Positions 8,480 to 16,401 of a DNA stretch of 64,000 bases are shown piece after piece. Within the stretch, counting starts at the first letter, position 1; each line of letters begins with the position of its first letter. Location: NCBI RefSeq assembly GCF_016907475.1, contig NZ_JAFBCA010000001.1, forward strand, positions 4,092,001-4,156,000, written 5' to 3'. The position numbers and the translations under genes were made by a program. Origin of the DNA: Nocardioides cavernae. Its GTDB lineage: Bacteria; Actinomycetota; Actinomycetes; Propionibacteriales; Nocardioidaceae. The notes under the pieces were generated by a model, which saw nothing but the letters and a program-made list of their open reading frames with translations, did not search any database and was not told the DNA's origin.

Positions 8480-9748
8480 CTAGCCCACGATCTCCAGCGC
8501 CCGGAGCGCCACGGCGACGTCGAGACGCAGGTGGGGGTCGGTGGCGACGGGACCGAGGATCCGCTGCAGCTTGCCGACGCGGTAGCGCATCGTGTTGTAG
8601 TGGAAGAACTGGGCGCGGGCCGCCTCGGCCACGTTGAAGTTGGTGTCGAGCAGCACCTGGAGCGTCTCGCGGAGGTCCGCGGCCTCGGGCGTGCGCTCGG
8701 CGAGCGGGCCGAGGACGTCGGCGGCGAACGACGTCAGCTCGGCGCTGTCGGGGACGAGGGCGAGCAGCCGGTGGAGGCCGAGCTGGTCGAAGCGGGTCAC
8801 CGATCCCCCGCCGTGCACCCGGCGACCGATCTCGACGGCGCGCTGCGCCTGGCGGAACGCCTCGGGCAGCTCGCCGAGCCCGTGGGAGACGCGGCTGACG
8901 CCGGCCGAGAAGGCGATCCGGCCGCCGCCGCGGTCACCACGCACGGCGGCGATGATCCGGTCCACGACGACGTGCGCGTCGGTGGGGTCGGCCGGGTCGA
9001 CGGGCACCAGGGTCACCACCTCGCGGCTGAACGCGACCGACGCGATCGTGGGGTCGACCGTCGCCGAGACCTGCCGCCACGCGTGGGCGAAGCGGTCCTG
9101 CCAGGCCCGCCGGTCCTCCGGGTCGGGAGCGAGGGAGGCGATCGCGTCGGGGTCGAGCACCGCGACCACGACCATCACCGGGCGGTCGAGGTGCCAGCCG
9201 AACGCCTGCGCGTGCTCGGCGACGTACTCGTCCTCGCCGGCCCGGTCGAGGAACACGTCGCGCAGGAAGTCGCCGCGGTACTTGTTCTCCACCGCCGTGA
9301 TCGCCTCCACGCGCGTCACCAGCAGCGCCGCCACGATCGCGGCCCGCTCGAGCGCCTGCACGTCGGAGGAGTGGATCTTGCCGTCGGGGCGGAGCGCCAC
9401 CAGCCGCGCGAGGTCGACGCCGGCCGCGACCACGCGGCGTACCAACGCCTCCCCCTTGCCCGCGGCCGTGCCCTCGGGATCGATCCGCTCGACGCGTACG
9501 CGACCGGTCGGGTCGAGCAGCTCGGCGTCCGCCAGCGCGGCCCGCTGCACATCGTCGAGGTGCGCGGCGCGCTCGCGGCCGTCGGTGGAGGTGAAGACGA
9601 CGCCGCAGCCCAACGCGTTGCCGACCGCCTCCGCGATCGCGGCCAGGTCGCCGCCCTCCAGCACGATGTGGGTGAGGGCGGTGTGGAGTGCGTCGGCACG
9701 CTCCAGCGCGGCGACGGCCTCCGGGTCGCTTATCAAGTCTTGGTGCAC
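8480..9748 (-). CDS. PucR-family transcriptional regulator
   Basis: A regulator of about 422 residues. The N-terminal half is a weakly conserved sensory region, the middle a GGDEF-like CdaR domain (about 170-300), and the C-terminus the PucR helix-turn-helix, seen as LRETLQVLLDTNFNVAEAAR then HYNTMRYRVGKLQRI. PucR relatives control purine catabolism. The frame is open for another 260 codons upstream, so the start must be chosen: GTG at 9748 has AAGGGG 5 nt upstream; GTG at 9754 is a close alternative. It is transcribed divergently from the DUF2877-fdrA-DUF1116 operon and probably controls it and the permease operon through the shared 11-mer. Confidence 0.9.
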   Translation of the reverse strand: MHQDLISDPEAVAALERADALHTALTHIVLEGGDLAAIAEAVGNALGCGVVFTSTDGRERAAHLDDVQRAALADAELLDPTGRVRVERIDPEGTAAGKGEALVRRVVAAGVDLARLVALRPDGKIHSSDVQALERAAIVAALLVTRVEAITAVENKYRGDFLRDVFLDRAGEDEYVAEHAQAFGWHLDRPVMVVVAVLDPDAIASLAPDPEDRRAWQDRFAHAWRQVSATVDPTIASVAFSREVVTLVPVDPADPTDAHVVVDRIIAAVRGDRGGGRIAFSAGVSRVSHGLGELPEAFRQAQRAVEIGRRVHGGGSVTRFDQLGLHRLLALVPDSAELTSFAADVLGPLAERTPEAADLRETLQVLLDTNFNVAEAARAQFFHYNTMRYRVGKLQRILGPVATDPHLRLDVAVALRALEIVG

Positions 9749-9764
9749 ATTCACCCCTTGGTCC

Positions 9765-9775
9765 GACAAGTTCTC
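9765..9775. promoter_or_regulatory. Candidate PucR operator, copy 2 (GACAAGTTCTC)
   Basis: Second copy of GACAAGTTCTC, in the 69-nt gap between the divergent PucR gene and the DUF2877 gene. It lies 17 nt upstream of the PucR start codon, consistent with autoregulation, and about 43 nt upstream of the DUF2877 start. The identical word at 7445-7455 precedes the permease operon. Confidence 0.4.
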
Positions 9776-9817
9776 ACATTCGCGAGTGTCGCACGAGCCG
9801 TTAGCGTCTGGGGAGTG

Positions 9818-10558
9818 ATGTCCGGACCGATCCCCGTCGCGGCACCGCTGCGGGTGCACGATCGGCTCCGAGGAGCCTCCGACGGCCCTCGCCGGGTCGT
9901 CCACGCGAGCAGCACCGCCCTGTACGTCGACCTCGACGGCTGGTGCCTCGGCCTCGTGTCGGCGAGGGCGACCCGTGTGCCGTGCGCGCTCTGGTCGACG
10001 CTGCCCGACCTCGCCGTCCTCCACCCGGTCGCCCAGGTGCGCGACGGCCTGCTGGTGGTCGGTGACCGGCCGGTCCGGATCACCCGCCTCGTCGACCCGC
10101 GCGCCCCCCGCGTGGGACGTCATGAGGAGTGGTCGCCTCGACGACCGGACGCCATGACGTCCGCGCTCGACGGCCTCGACCTCCCCGCCGACGGCCACCT
10201 CACCTCGACCCACCTCGACCGCCTCGTCGGCCGCGGGCCGGGCCTGACGCCGCTCGGCGACGACGTGCTGGCCGGGTGGTTCACCGCCCGCGCCGCCCTG
10301 GGCCGGCCCGACGACGTGCTGGCCGCGGCCGTACGAGATCGCCTCCACACCACGACGCTGCTGTCCGCCACGCTGCTCGACTGCGCGATCCGCGGCGAGG
10401 CGCTGCCCCAGTTCGCCGACTGGCTCGCCGACCCCACTGACCCGACGGCCGACGCGCTGCTGGCCGTCGGCGCCACCTCGGGCGCCGGCCTCCTCGCCGG
10501 CGCCGGGCTCGCCCTGGCATCGATCGAGGACCACACCACATCCCGGAGGGTTGCATGA
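9818..10558 (+). CDS. DUF2877 protein, AllH/YlbF-like subunit of a carbamoyltransferase complex
   Basis: A 246-residue DUF2877 protein recognised by the motif GRGPGLTPLGDD at about 140-151 with the following TTLLSATLLDCA helix. The E. coli relative YlbF (AllH) is one of three subunits of oxamate carbamoyltransferase together with FdrA (AllF) and the DUF1116 protein (AllG). All three families occur here in the order H-F-G. The ATG at 9818 follows GGGGAG closely; the open frame extends much further upstream but runs antisense through PucR. The stop overlaps the fdrA start by 4 nt. Carbamoyltransfer is inferred from the family and from the complete gene set. Confidence 0.85.
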   Translation: MSGPIPVAAPLRVHDRLRGASDGPRRVVHASSTALYVDLDGWCLGLVSARATRVPCALWSTLPDLAVLHPVAQVRDGLLVVGDRPVRITRLVDPRAPRVGRHEEWSPRRPDAMTSALDGLDLPADGHLTSTHLDRLVGRGPGLTPLGDDVLAGWFTARAALGRPDDVLAAAVRDRLHTTTLLSATLLDCAIRGEALPQFADWLADPTDPTADALLAVGATSGAGLLAGAGLALASIEDHTTSRRVA

Positions 10559-12051
10559 CCACGCCGACCAAGGACCACGTCGAGCTCCGCAGCGGTGCGT
10601 ACGCCGACTCGGTGACGCTGCTGCAGGTGAGCCGGGCCGTGCAGGCCACCCCCGGCGTCGTGGCCGCGCAGGTCGCGATGGCGACCGGCCTCAACCTCGA
10701 GGTGCTCGAGGGGATGGGCTTCGACATCCCCGGCTCCTCCCCCAACGACATGGTCGTCGCCCTCCGCCTCGACGCCGACGCCGACGTGCCCGCGGCCCTC
10801 GCCGCGGTCGACGCGGCGCTCACGCCCACCCGCCCGACGGGCGGCGACACCACGATCGCCCCGCCGCGCACCACCGGGAGCGCGCTGCGGCGCTCGGCTC
10901 CCGACGCGATCACACTCGTCTCGGTGCCCGGCGCCAGCGCCACCGTCGAGGCGATGGACGCGCTCGAGGCGGGCCGCGACGTGATGGTCTTCAGCGACAA
11001 CGTGCCGGTGTCCGAGGAGGTCGCCCTCAAGCGGTACGCCGCCTCGCGCGGCAGGCTGGTCATGGGACCGGACTGCGGCACCGCCGTCGTCGACGGCGTC
11101 GGGCTCGGCTTCGCCAACGCGGTCCGTCCCGGACGGATCGGCATCGTCGCCGCCTCCGGCACCGGCTGCCAGCAGCTGCTCGCCCTCCTCCACCACGCCG
11201 GCGAGACCGCCGAGGGGGTCGGGGTGCGCCACGCGCTCGGCGTCGGCGGTCGCGACCTGTCGTCGGCCGTCGGCGGGCTCGCCACCCGGGAGGCCCTGCG
11301 CCGGCTCGACGCCGACCCGGACGTCGACCTCGTCGTGGTGGTGTCCAAGCCCCCGGCGCCGGAGGTCGCGGAGGCACTCACGAAGGAGACCGGCGCGCTG
11401 GGCACGCCCGTGGAGCTGGGCCTGCTCGGCCGCGGCCAGCGCGACCTCACCGCGGTCGCCGAGGCCGTGCTGGAGCGGCTCGGCCACACCCCGCCGGAGT
11501 GGCCGGTCCACGGCGCCGACAACACCGGGCCCGCGACCGGGCCGCTGCTGCGCGGACTGTTCGTCGGCGGCACGCTCTGCGACGAGTCGATGCTGATGGC
11601 GTCCGCGGCCCTCGGCCCGGTCCGCAGCAACATCCCGCTCTCCGACGACCTCGCGCTGGGGGACGACCTGCTCGTCGACGACCACACGATGGTCGACTTC
11701 GGTGACGACGAGCTCACCCAGGGACGCGCGCACCCCATGATCGACCCCACCCTGCGCAACGAGCAGCTGGCCAGGGCCGCCGCCGACCCCGCGACCGGCG
11801 TCATCCTGCTCGACCTCGTCCTCGGCCACGGCGCCGAGCCCGACCCGGCCGCCCTCCTCGCCCCGGCGATCGCGGCGGCCCGCCGGGACCGTCAGGTCCC
11901 GGTGGTCGTCAGCCTGGTCGGCACCGACCTGGACCCGCAGGGCCTCGACGCCCAGCGCGACGCCCTCGTCGCCGCCGGCGCCGAGGTCCACCTCTCCAAC
12001 GCGAGCGCCACCCGCCGCGCCATCCAGCTGATCGAAGGAGCGGCCCGATGA
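10555..12051 (+). CDS. fdrA: FdrA-like protein (AllF-type carbamoyltransferase subunit)
   Basis: A 498-residue FdrA-family protein built like the succinyl-CoA synthetase alpha/beta fold. It starts with HVELRSGAYADSVTLLQVS; the central part has MGPDCGTAVVDGVGLGFAN and then GIVAASGTGCQQL (about 170-210), resembling the CoA-ligase alpha subunit where a phosphohistidine would normally follow. FdrA is one subunit of the E. coli oxamate carbamoyltransferase, which phosphorolyses oxalurate to oxamate and carbamoyl phosphate. It overlaps both neighbours by 4 nt, which fits a stoichiometric complex. The natural substrate here is not established. Confidence 0.9.
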   Translation: MTTPTKDHVELRSGAYADSVTLLQVSRAVQATPGVVAAQVAMATGLNLEVLEGMGFDIPGSSPNDMVVALRLDADADVPAALAAVDAALTPTRPTGGDTTIAPPRTTGSALRRSAPDAITLVSVPGASATVEAMDALEAGRDVMVFSDNVPVSEEVALKRYAASRGRLVMGPDCGTAVVDGVGLGFANAVRPGRIGIVAASGTGCQQLLALLHHAGETAEGVGVRHALGVGGRDLSSAVGGLATREALRRLDADPDVDLVVVVSKPPAPEVAEALTKETGALGTPVELGLLGRGQRDLTAVAEAVLERLGHTPPEWPVHGADNTGPATGPLLRGLFVGGTLCDESMLMASAALGPVRSNIPLSDDLALGDDLLVDDHTMVDFGDDELTQGRAHPMIDPTLRNEQLARAAADPATGVILLDLVLGHGAEPDPAALLAPAIAAARRDRQVPVVVSLVGTDLDPQGLDAQRDALVAAGAEVHLSNASATRRAIQLIEGAAR

Positions 12052-13448
12052 GCCAGCCCACCGTCGTCACCGTCGGGGCGGACATGTTCGCCGACTCCGT
12101 GGCGGGTCAGGCCGTCGACGTCGAGCGCGTCGACTGGCGTCCGCCGATGCCGGGCACCGAGGCCGACCTCGCCGCGGTCGCCACTGATCCCCGCCGCCCC
12201 GACGCCAACCGTCGTGCCGTCGAGGCGATGCTCGGCGTGACGGCCCACCTCGTCGACGTCGCGCCCGCCTCCGAGGTGCTCGGCCTCGAGAAGGGCCAGT
12301 TCCTCCACGCGGGCCCGCCGATCGAGTGGGCACGGACGTCCGGCCCCCTGCGCGGCGCGCTGATGGGCGGCGCCGCCCTCGAGGGCCTCGTCGACGACCC
12401 CGAGGACGCCGTCGCGCTCTTCGAGTCCGGCAGCTCGGTCAGTCTCGAGCCGTGCCACCACCGCAGCGCCGTCGGCCCGATGGCCGGCGTCGTGACGCCG
12501 TCCATGTGGATGTGGGTCCTCGAGGACCGCGCGACCGGGCGCCGGACGTACTGCTCCCTCAACGAGGGGCTCGGCAAGGTGCTGCGCTACGGCGCCTACT
12601 CGTCCGAGGTGCTCACCCGGCTGCGCTGGATGGGCGACGTGCTCGGCCCCCTGCTGCAGGCCGCCGTCCGCGGCACCGAGGAGGCGACCGACGTCACCGG
12701 CATCCTCACCCAGATGCTGCAGATGGGCGACGAGGCGCACAACCGCAACCGCGCCGGCACGCTGATGCTGCTGCGCGACCTCTCCCCCGCAATGGTCAGC
12801 AGCGGGTCCGACGCCGGGTTCGACAGCAAGGACGTCGCGGACGTGCTGCGCTTCGTCGGCGGCAACGACCACTTCTTCCTCAACCTCGCGATGCCCGCGT
12901 GCAAGCTCGCGCTCGACGCCGGCCGCGACGTGCCGGGCTCGACCATGGTCGTGGCCATGGCGCGCAACGGCACCGACTTCGGCGTCCAGGTCTCCGGCAC
13001 CGGCGACGAGTGGTTCACCGGTCCGGCCCAGGTGGCCGAAGGCCTCTTCCTCGGCGACTACGGCCCCGACGACGCCAACGCCGACATCGGCGACTCCGCG
13101 ATCACCGAGACCGCCGGCATCGGGGGCTTCGCGATGGCGACCGCCCCGGCGATCGTCCGCCTGGTCGGCGGCACCGTGCCCGACGCGCTGGCCACCACCC
13201 GACGGATGCACGAGATCACGCTCGCGGAGAACCCCCGCTGGTCGGTGCCCGTCCTGGAGTTCATGGGCACGCCCACCGGCATCGACGTCTCCAAGGTGTG
13301 CCGCACCGCGATCCTGCCGCAGATCAACACCGGCATGGCCGGCAAGGTCGCCGGCGTGGGCCAGGTGGGCGCCGGGCTCGTCACCCCGCCCGCGGAGATC
13401 TTCCCGAAGGCGCTCGCCGCGCTCGCTGCGCGGGTCCCCTCCGCCTGA
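12048..13448 (+). CDS. DUF1116 protein (AllG/YlbE-like carbamoyltransferase subunit)
   Basis: A 466-residue DUF1116 protein. Family features include the N-terminal DVERVDWRPP segment, GPPIEWARTSGPLRGALMG at about 89-107, GNDHFFLNLAMPACK at about 275-289 and a C-terminal TGIDVSKVCRTAILPQINTG stretch. It corresponds to E. coli YlbE (AllG), a subunit of the oxamate carbamoyltransferase with FdrA and the DUF2877 protein. It is the last gene of the three-gene operon; directly after its stop codon begins a 52-nt stem-loop repeat that could act as transcript end. No carbamate kinase gene follows, although one would be expected to use carbamoyl phosphate. Confidence 0.9.
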   Translation: MSQPTVVTVGADMFADSVAGQAVDVERVDWRPPMPGTEADLAAVATDPRRPDANRRAVEAMLGVTAHLVDVAPASEVLGLEKGQFLHAGPPIEWARTSGPLRGALMGGAALEGLVDDPEDAVALFESGSSVSLEPCHHRSAVGPMAGVVTPSMWMWVLEDRATGRRTYCSLNEGLGKVLRYGAYSSEVLTRLRWMGDVLGPLLQAAVRGTEEATDVTGILTQMLQMGDEAHNRNRAGTLMLLRDLSPAMVSSGSDAGFDSKDVADVLRFVGGNDHFFLNLAMPACKLALDAGRDVPGSTMVVAMARNGTDFGVQVSGTGDEWFTGPAQVAEGLFLGDYGPDDANADIGDSAITETAGIGGFAMATAPAIVRLVGGTVPDALATTRRMHEITLAENPRWSVPVLEFMGTPTGIDVSKVCRTAILPQINTGMAGKVAGVGQVGAGLVTPPAEIFPKALAALAARVPSA

Positions 13449-13583
13449 GCGGTGCCTGAGCCACCTTCCGCGGCACAGGAACGTGGCTGGCACACCGCCC
13501 ACCGGCGTGCCGACGGACGACACGCCCTGGAGCGGTGCCTGAGCCACCTTCCACGGCACACGAATGTGGCTGGCACACCGCCC
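13449..13583. repeat. Paired 52-nt stem-loop repeat (copies A and B, 31-nt spacer)
   Basis: Two 52-nt units (13449-13500 and 13532-13583) differ at only 3 positions and are separated by 31 nt. Each has outer arms GCGGTG / CACCGC, a 4x4 internal loop and inner arms AGCCAC / GTGGCT closing a variable loop. The spacer itself holds a 6-bp hairpin (GGCGTG / CACGCC). Unit A starts at the base after the DUF1116 stop codon. A second pair with the same 52-31-52 layout lies at 34408-34542. This could be a REP/BIME-like or MITE-like element, or a transcript end. Confidence 0.85.
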
Positions 13584-13602
13584 ACGAGGGCGACCCGGTG
13601 GA

Positions 13603-14289
13603 TCAGGCCGGGGACGCGGGCCGCTCGTTGTAGACGCCGGCCGGCTCCTGCCCGGTGAGGCCGCCGATGGCGCCCATGATCCGGTCTGTCAGGTCGCGAC
13701 GCGCCCGGCCGCTCGGCACGCCGTCGTACTCGTCCGCGACGGTGATCGGCTCGCCGACCCGCACGGTGACGTCGACCTTGCCCAGCCGCGGGCGGTTGGC
13801 GCCGACCGGCTGGATCTCCTCGGTCCCCACCAGCCCGACCGGCAGGACGGGGCAGCCGGCGGTGAGGGCGAGGTGCGCCACGCCCGTACGACCGCGGTAG
13901 AGCCGACCGTCGCGCGAGCGGGTGCCCTCGGGGTAGATGCCGAACGCCTCCCCGCGCCGCAGCACCTCGAGCGCGGTGTCGAGGCTGGCGATCGCCGCCT
14001 TGGTGTCGTCCCGGTCGACCGGCAGCATGCCGAGTCCCTCGAACCACGCGCGGACCAGCGTGCCCTTCACCCCGGTGCCGGTGAAGTAGTCGGACTTGGC
14101 GAGGAAGACGACCTTGCGCGGGACCACGACCGGGATGACGACGCTGTCGAAGAAGGACAGGTGGTTGCTCGCCACGATGACGGGTCCGGTGGCGGGCACG
14201 TGGTGCAGCCCCTCGACCACGGGGCGCCACACGGCACGGGCGAGCGGGGGGATGACTCCGTGCGCGACCGTGTAGAGCATGGCAGTCAT
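13603..14289 (-). CDS. 1-acyl-sn-glycerol-3-phosphate acyltransferase (PlsC-like)
   Basis: A 228-residue PlsC-family acyltransferase that would acylate lysophosphatidate in phospholipid synthesis at the inner face of the membrane. The catalytic HX4D motif is H43-D48 in SNHLSFFD and the substrate-binding motif is IYPEGTRSRDG at about 112-122, followed by PVLPVGLVGTEEIQP. ATG at 14289 has GGGG about 5 nt upstream; ATG at 14280 is the alternative. The start overlaps the alkyltransferase-like gene's stop by 4 nt; it is the last gene of the operon that begins with DUF4129. Confidence 0.9.
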   Translation of the reverse strand: MTAMLYTVAHGVIPPLARAVWRPVVEGLHHVPATGPVIVASNHLSFFDSVVIPVVVPRKVVFLAKSDYFTGTGVKGTLVRAWFEGLGMLPVDRDDTKAAIASLDTALEVLRRGEAFGIYPEGTRSRDGRLYRGRTGVAHLALTAGCPVLPVGLVGTEEIQPVGANRPRLGKVDVTVRVGEPITVADEYDGVPSGRARRDLTDRIMGAIGGLTGQEPAGVYNERPASPA

Positions 14290-14618
14290 TCTGCCCCGAG
14301 CCGCGGCGACCAGAACGCCCGTGTCAGATCCACGGCCCCGCTCGGCCGCAACGGGGTGGCCTCCTCGAGGTAGGCCTGCCGCGCCTCCTCGCCGTGCGAG
14401 GGCGGCAGGGAGCCGTCCGCGCGGACCACCCGCCACCACGGCACGCCGCCTCCGTGGGCGGCCAGCACCGACCCGACCAGCCGCGGACCGCCCCGCCCGA
14501 GCCGCTCACCGACGACGTCGGCGATGGCGCCGTACGTCGTCGCGCGACCGCGCGGGACCGACTCGGCGCACTGCAGCACCAGCTCGGCGTAGAGCTCGCG
14601 CTCCTCCTCGGTCGTCAT
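14286..14618 (-). CDS. Alkyltransferase-like protein (MGMT family, no active-site Cys)
   Basis: A 110-residue protein equal to the C-terminal DNA-binding domain of O6-alkylguanine-DNA alkyltransferase. The repair motif PCHRV is changed to PWWRV (P60-W61-W62-R63-V64), so no alkyl group can be accepted. Alkyltransferase-like (ATL) proteins of this kind bind O6-alkylguanine and direct it to nucleotide excision repair. The usual ATL motif is PWHR; here the His is also Trp. The DNA-binding region RGRATTYGAIADVVGER (about 23-39) is intact. It overlaps the genes on both sides by 4 nt. Confidence 0.88.
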   Translation of the reverse strand: MTTEEERELYAELVLQCAESVPRGRATTYGAIADVVGERLGRGGPRLVGSVLAAHGGGVPWWRVVRADGSLPPSHGEEARQAYLEEATPLRPSGAVDLTRAFWSPRLGAE

Positions 14619-15121
14619 CGCTCCTCCGGCCGGATCAGGCGAGCGGTGACGACCAGCAGGCCGACTGCTGTCACCCCGGCGAGGAGCCACAGCCACGACG
14701 GGGCGAGTCGCGGGTCGAGGCCACGGACGGCCAGCCAGGTGACCGGGAGCGGGACCAGCGCCAGCCCGCCACGAGCGAGCCACAGCCGCGCCAGGCGCGG
14801 GTCGATCGGGAGCGTCGCGGGGCCGTACGACGCCAGGGTGGCGGCGACGTGCGCAGCGGCGAGCAGCACGCCGACGACGAGCAGCCGCCAGTCGACGACG
14901 TCGTGGACCGCCCACCAGCCGGCGACGAGGGCGAGCGGCACCACGCCGACGGCGTGGTCGGGCAGCCACGCCCAGGACGCCGCCGAGAGCACGACCCCGG
15001 CGACCACCAGGCCGTGCGGCACCTGTGGCAGCGCGAGCGCCAGTGCGGCGCACGGCAGCACGAGGAGCATCGCGCGCAGCACGACGACCGGTGGGGTCAC
15101 ACCGGGACGCAGGAGGGGCAT
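14615..15121 (-). CDS. Hypothetical multi-pass membrane protein
   Basis: A 168-residue protein with about five hydrophobic helices and almost no soluble part. No named family is recognised. The start MPLLRPGVTPP at 15121 shares one base with the upstream DUF58 stop (TGATG), which fixes the start better than the longer open frame does. It sits within the DUF4129-MoxR-DUF58 operon and is probably a partner of that system, as small membrane proteins often are, but its job is unknown. Confidence 0.75.
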   Translation of the reverse strand: MPLLRPGVTPPVVVLRAMLLVLPCAALALALPQVPHGLVVAGVVLSAASWAWLPDHAVGVVPLALVAGWWAVHDVVDWRLLVVGVLLAAAHVAATLASYGPATLPIDPRLARLWLARGGLALVPLPVTWLAVRGLDPRLAPSWLWLLAGVTAVGLLVVTARLIRPEER

Positions 15122-16401
15122 CACGCACGCACCCGCGGCACCTGCGCGCGACGCGACAGCTGGTGGAGGACGGTGTCGAGGGTGCCCGGTCCGCGCCACG
15201 GCACCACGGGGGCACCGAGGGCGGCCAGGCGTCGTAGCCGGTCGTCGCGCTCGATCTTCTGCATCCGCATGGCGAGGCTCGGCAGGGCGAGCCGGTCCGC
15301 GCCCTCAGGCTCGGTCAGGGCGTCCCCGAGGGTGTCGACGACGACGACCGACGTCCCGCCGCGCTGGAGGCTGGCCGTCGCGGTGACCAGCGGCGTGAAC
15401 AGCATCGGCGACAGGACGTGAACCACGCTCCCGGACTGCGTGCCGAGGTCGAGGCGCTCCGGTGGGGTGCTGCGCGCATCGGTGCGGATCCGGGCGAGCG
15501 TGCCGAGCAGCCGCTGCAGGTGGCGCGGCCCCGATCCGAGCGGCACCCGCGCGCCGTTGGCGGCGACCACGAGCAGCCCGACCCGGTCACCGGTGCGGAC
15601 GTGGTGCTCGGCCAGGGCCGCGGCCGCGCGCACGGTGAGGTCGAGCGTGCTGGCGCGGCCGTCGATCCCGCCCGAGACGCCGATGTCGCGCAAGGCGTCG
15701 ACGAGGAGCCAGACCCCGGCGTCCTGCTCGGCGCGCGTGGTGACGACGTGCAGCTCCCCGGTCCGCAACGAGACCGGCCAGTTGATCCGCTTCAGGCGGT
15801 CGCCGGTGGCGAAGGGCCGGATGCCCTCGAACTCCGTGCCGCTGCCCACCCGCCGCGAGCGGTGCCGGCCGACGAGGCCGTCGGGCTGCGGCACCTCGGC
15901 CCGGGTGTCGTACGGCGCCCTCCTGGGCAGCACGACAAGGCCGCTCTCGGGGAGGTGCACCGGACCCCACCGCCAGCCGGCCCACGTGCTGGTGAGCGCG
16001 ACTCGCTCGGCGCCCACGGCGCGGCGACCCCAACGACGCGGGCTGAAGCCGATGGTCGGCAGTCCCTCGTCGACGAGGGAGCCGACCGTGCCGTACGTCG
16101 GCGAGGTGGCGACATGGGCCGCGCGGGCGGCGACCCGGGTGACGTGCTCGACCCCGGCGAGGTCGTCGACGTCGAGGCGGGACGTCGCGCCCTGCCCCTC
16201 GTGCAGGCGGCGGTGGTCGAGCCGGGTGGCGACCTGCGGGTTCCGGCGCGGGCGGCCGACGAGCCCGGTCGCGGCGAGGACCACGAACGGCGCGCACAGC
16301 ACCGCCAGCACCTCCTGGCCGAGCACGATCCCGAGGCTCACGCCGCCGAGCCCGAGCAGGCAGGCGCGCACGAGCGCTGTAGTCGGCCGCCAGGAGGTCA
16401 C
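15121..16401 (-). CDS. DUF58 domain protein
   Basis: A 426-residue protein with two N-terminal membrane helices (about 9-46) and a C-terminal DUF58 domain, recognised by the core EFEGIRPFATGDRLKRINW followed by a von Willebrand-A-like segment beginning ELHVVTTRAEQDAG. DUF58 proteins are almost always paired with MoxR ATPases and are thought to be substrates or adaptors in maturation of membrane complexes. The gene overlaps moxR by 4 nt. Its biochemical role is not established in any close relative that I know. Confidence 0.9.
   Translation of the reverse strand: MTSWRPTTALVRACLLGLGGVSLGIVLGQEVLAVLCAPFVVLAATGLVGRPRRNPQVATRLDHRRLHEGQGATSRLDVDDLAGVEHVTRVAARAAHVATSPTYGTVGSLVDEGLPTIGFSPRRWGRRAVGAERVALTSTWAGWRWGPVHLPESGLVVLPRRAPYDTRAEVPQPDGLVGRHRSRRVGSGTEFEGIRPFATGDRLKRINWPVSLRTGELHVVTTRAEQDAGVWLLVDALRDIGVSGGIDGRASTLDLTVRAAAALAEHHVRTGDRVGLLVVAANGARVPLGSGPRHLQRLLGTLARIRTDARSTPPERLDLGTQSGSVVHVLSPMLFTPLVTATASLQRGGTSVVVVDTLGDALTEPEGADRLALPSLAMRMQKIERDDRLRRLAALGAPVVPWRGPGTLDTVLHQLSRRAQVPRVRA

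Noticed and set aside
13449..13583. CRISPR-like array because of regularly spaced 52-nt units.
   Set aside because: Only two units per site, strong internal dyad symmetry, similar rather than unique spacers, and no cas genes.
14286..14618. Active O6-methylguanine-DNA methyltransferase.
   Set aside because: The acceptor Cys is replaced by Trp.
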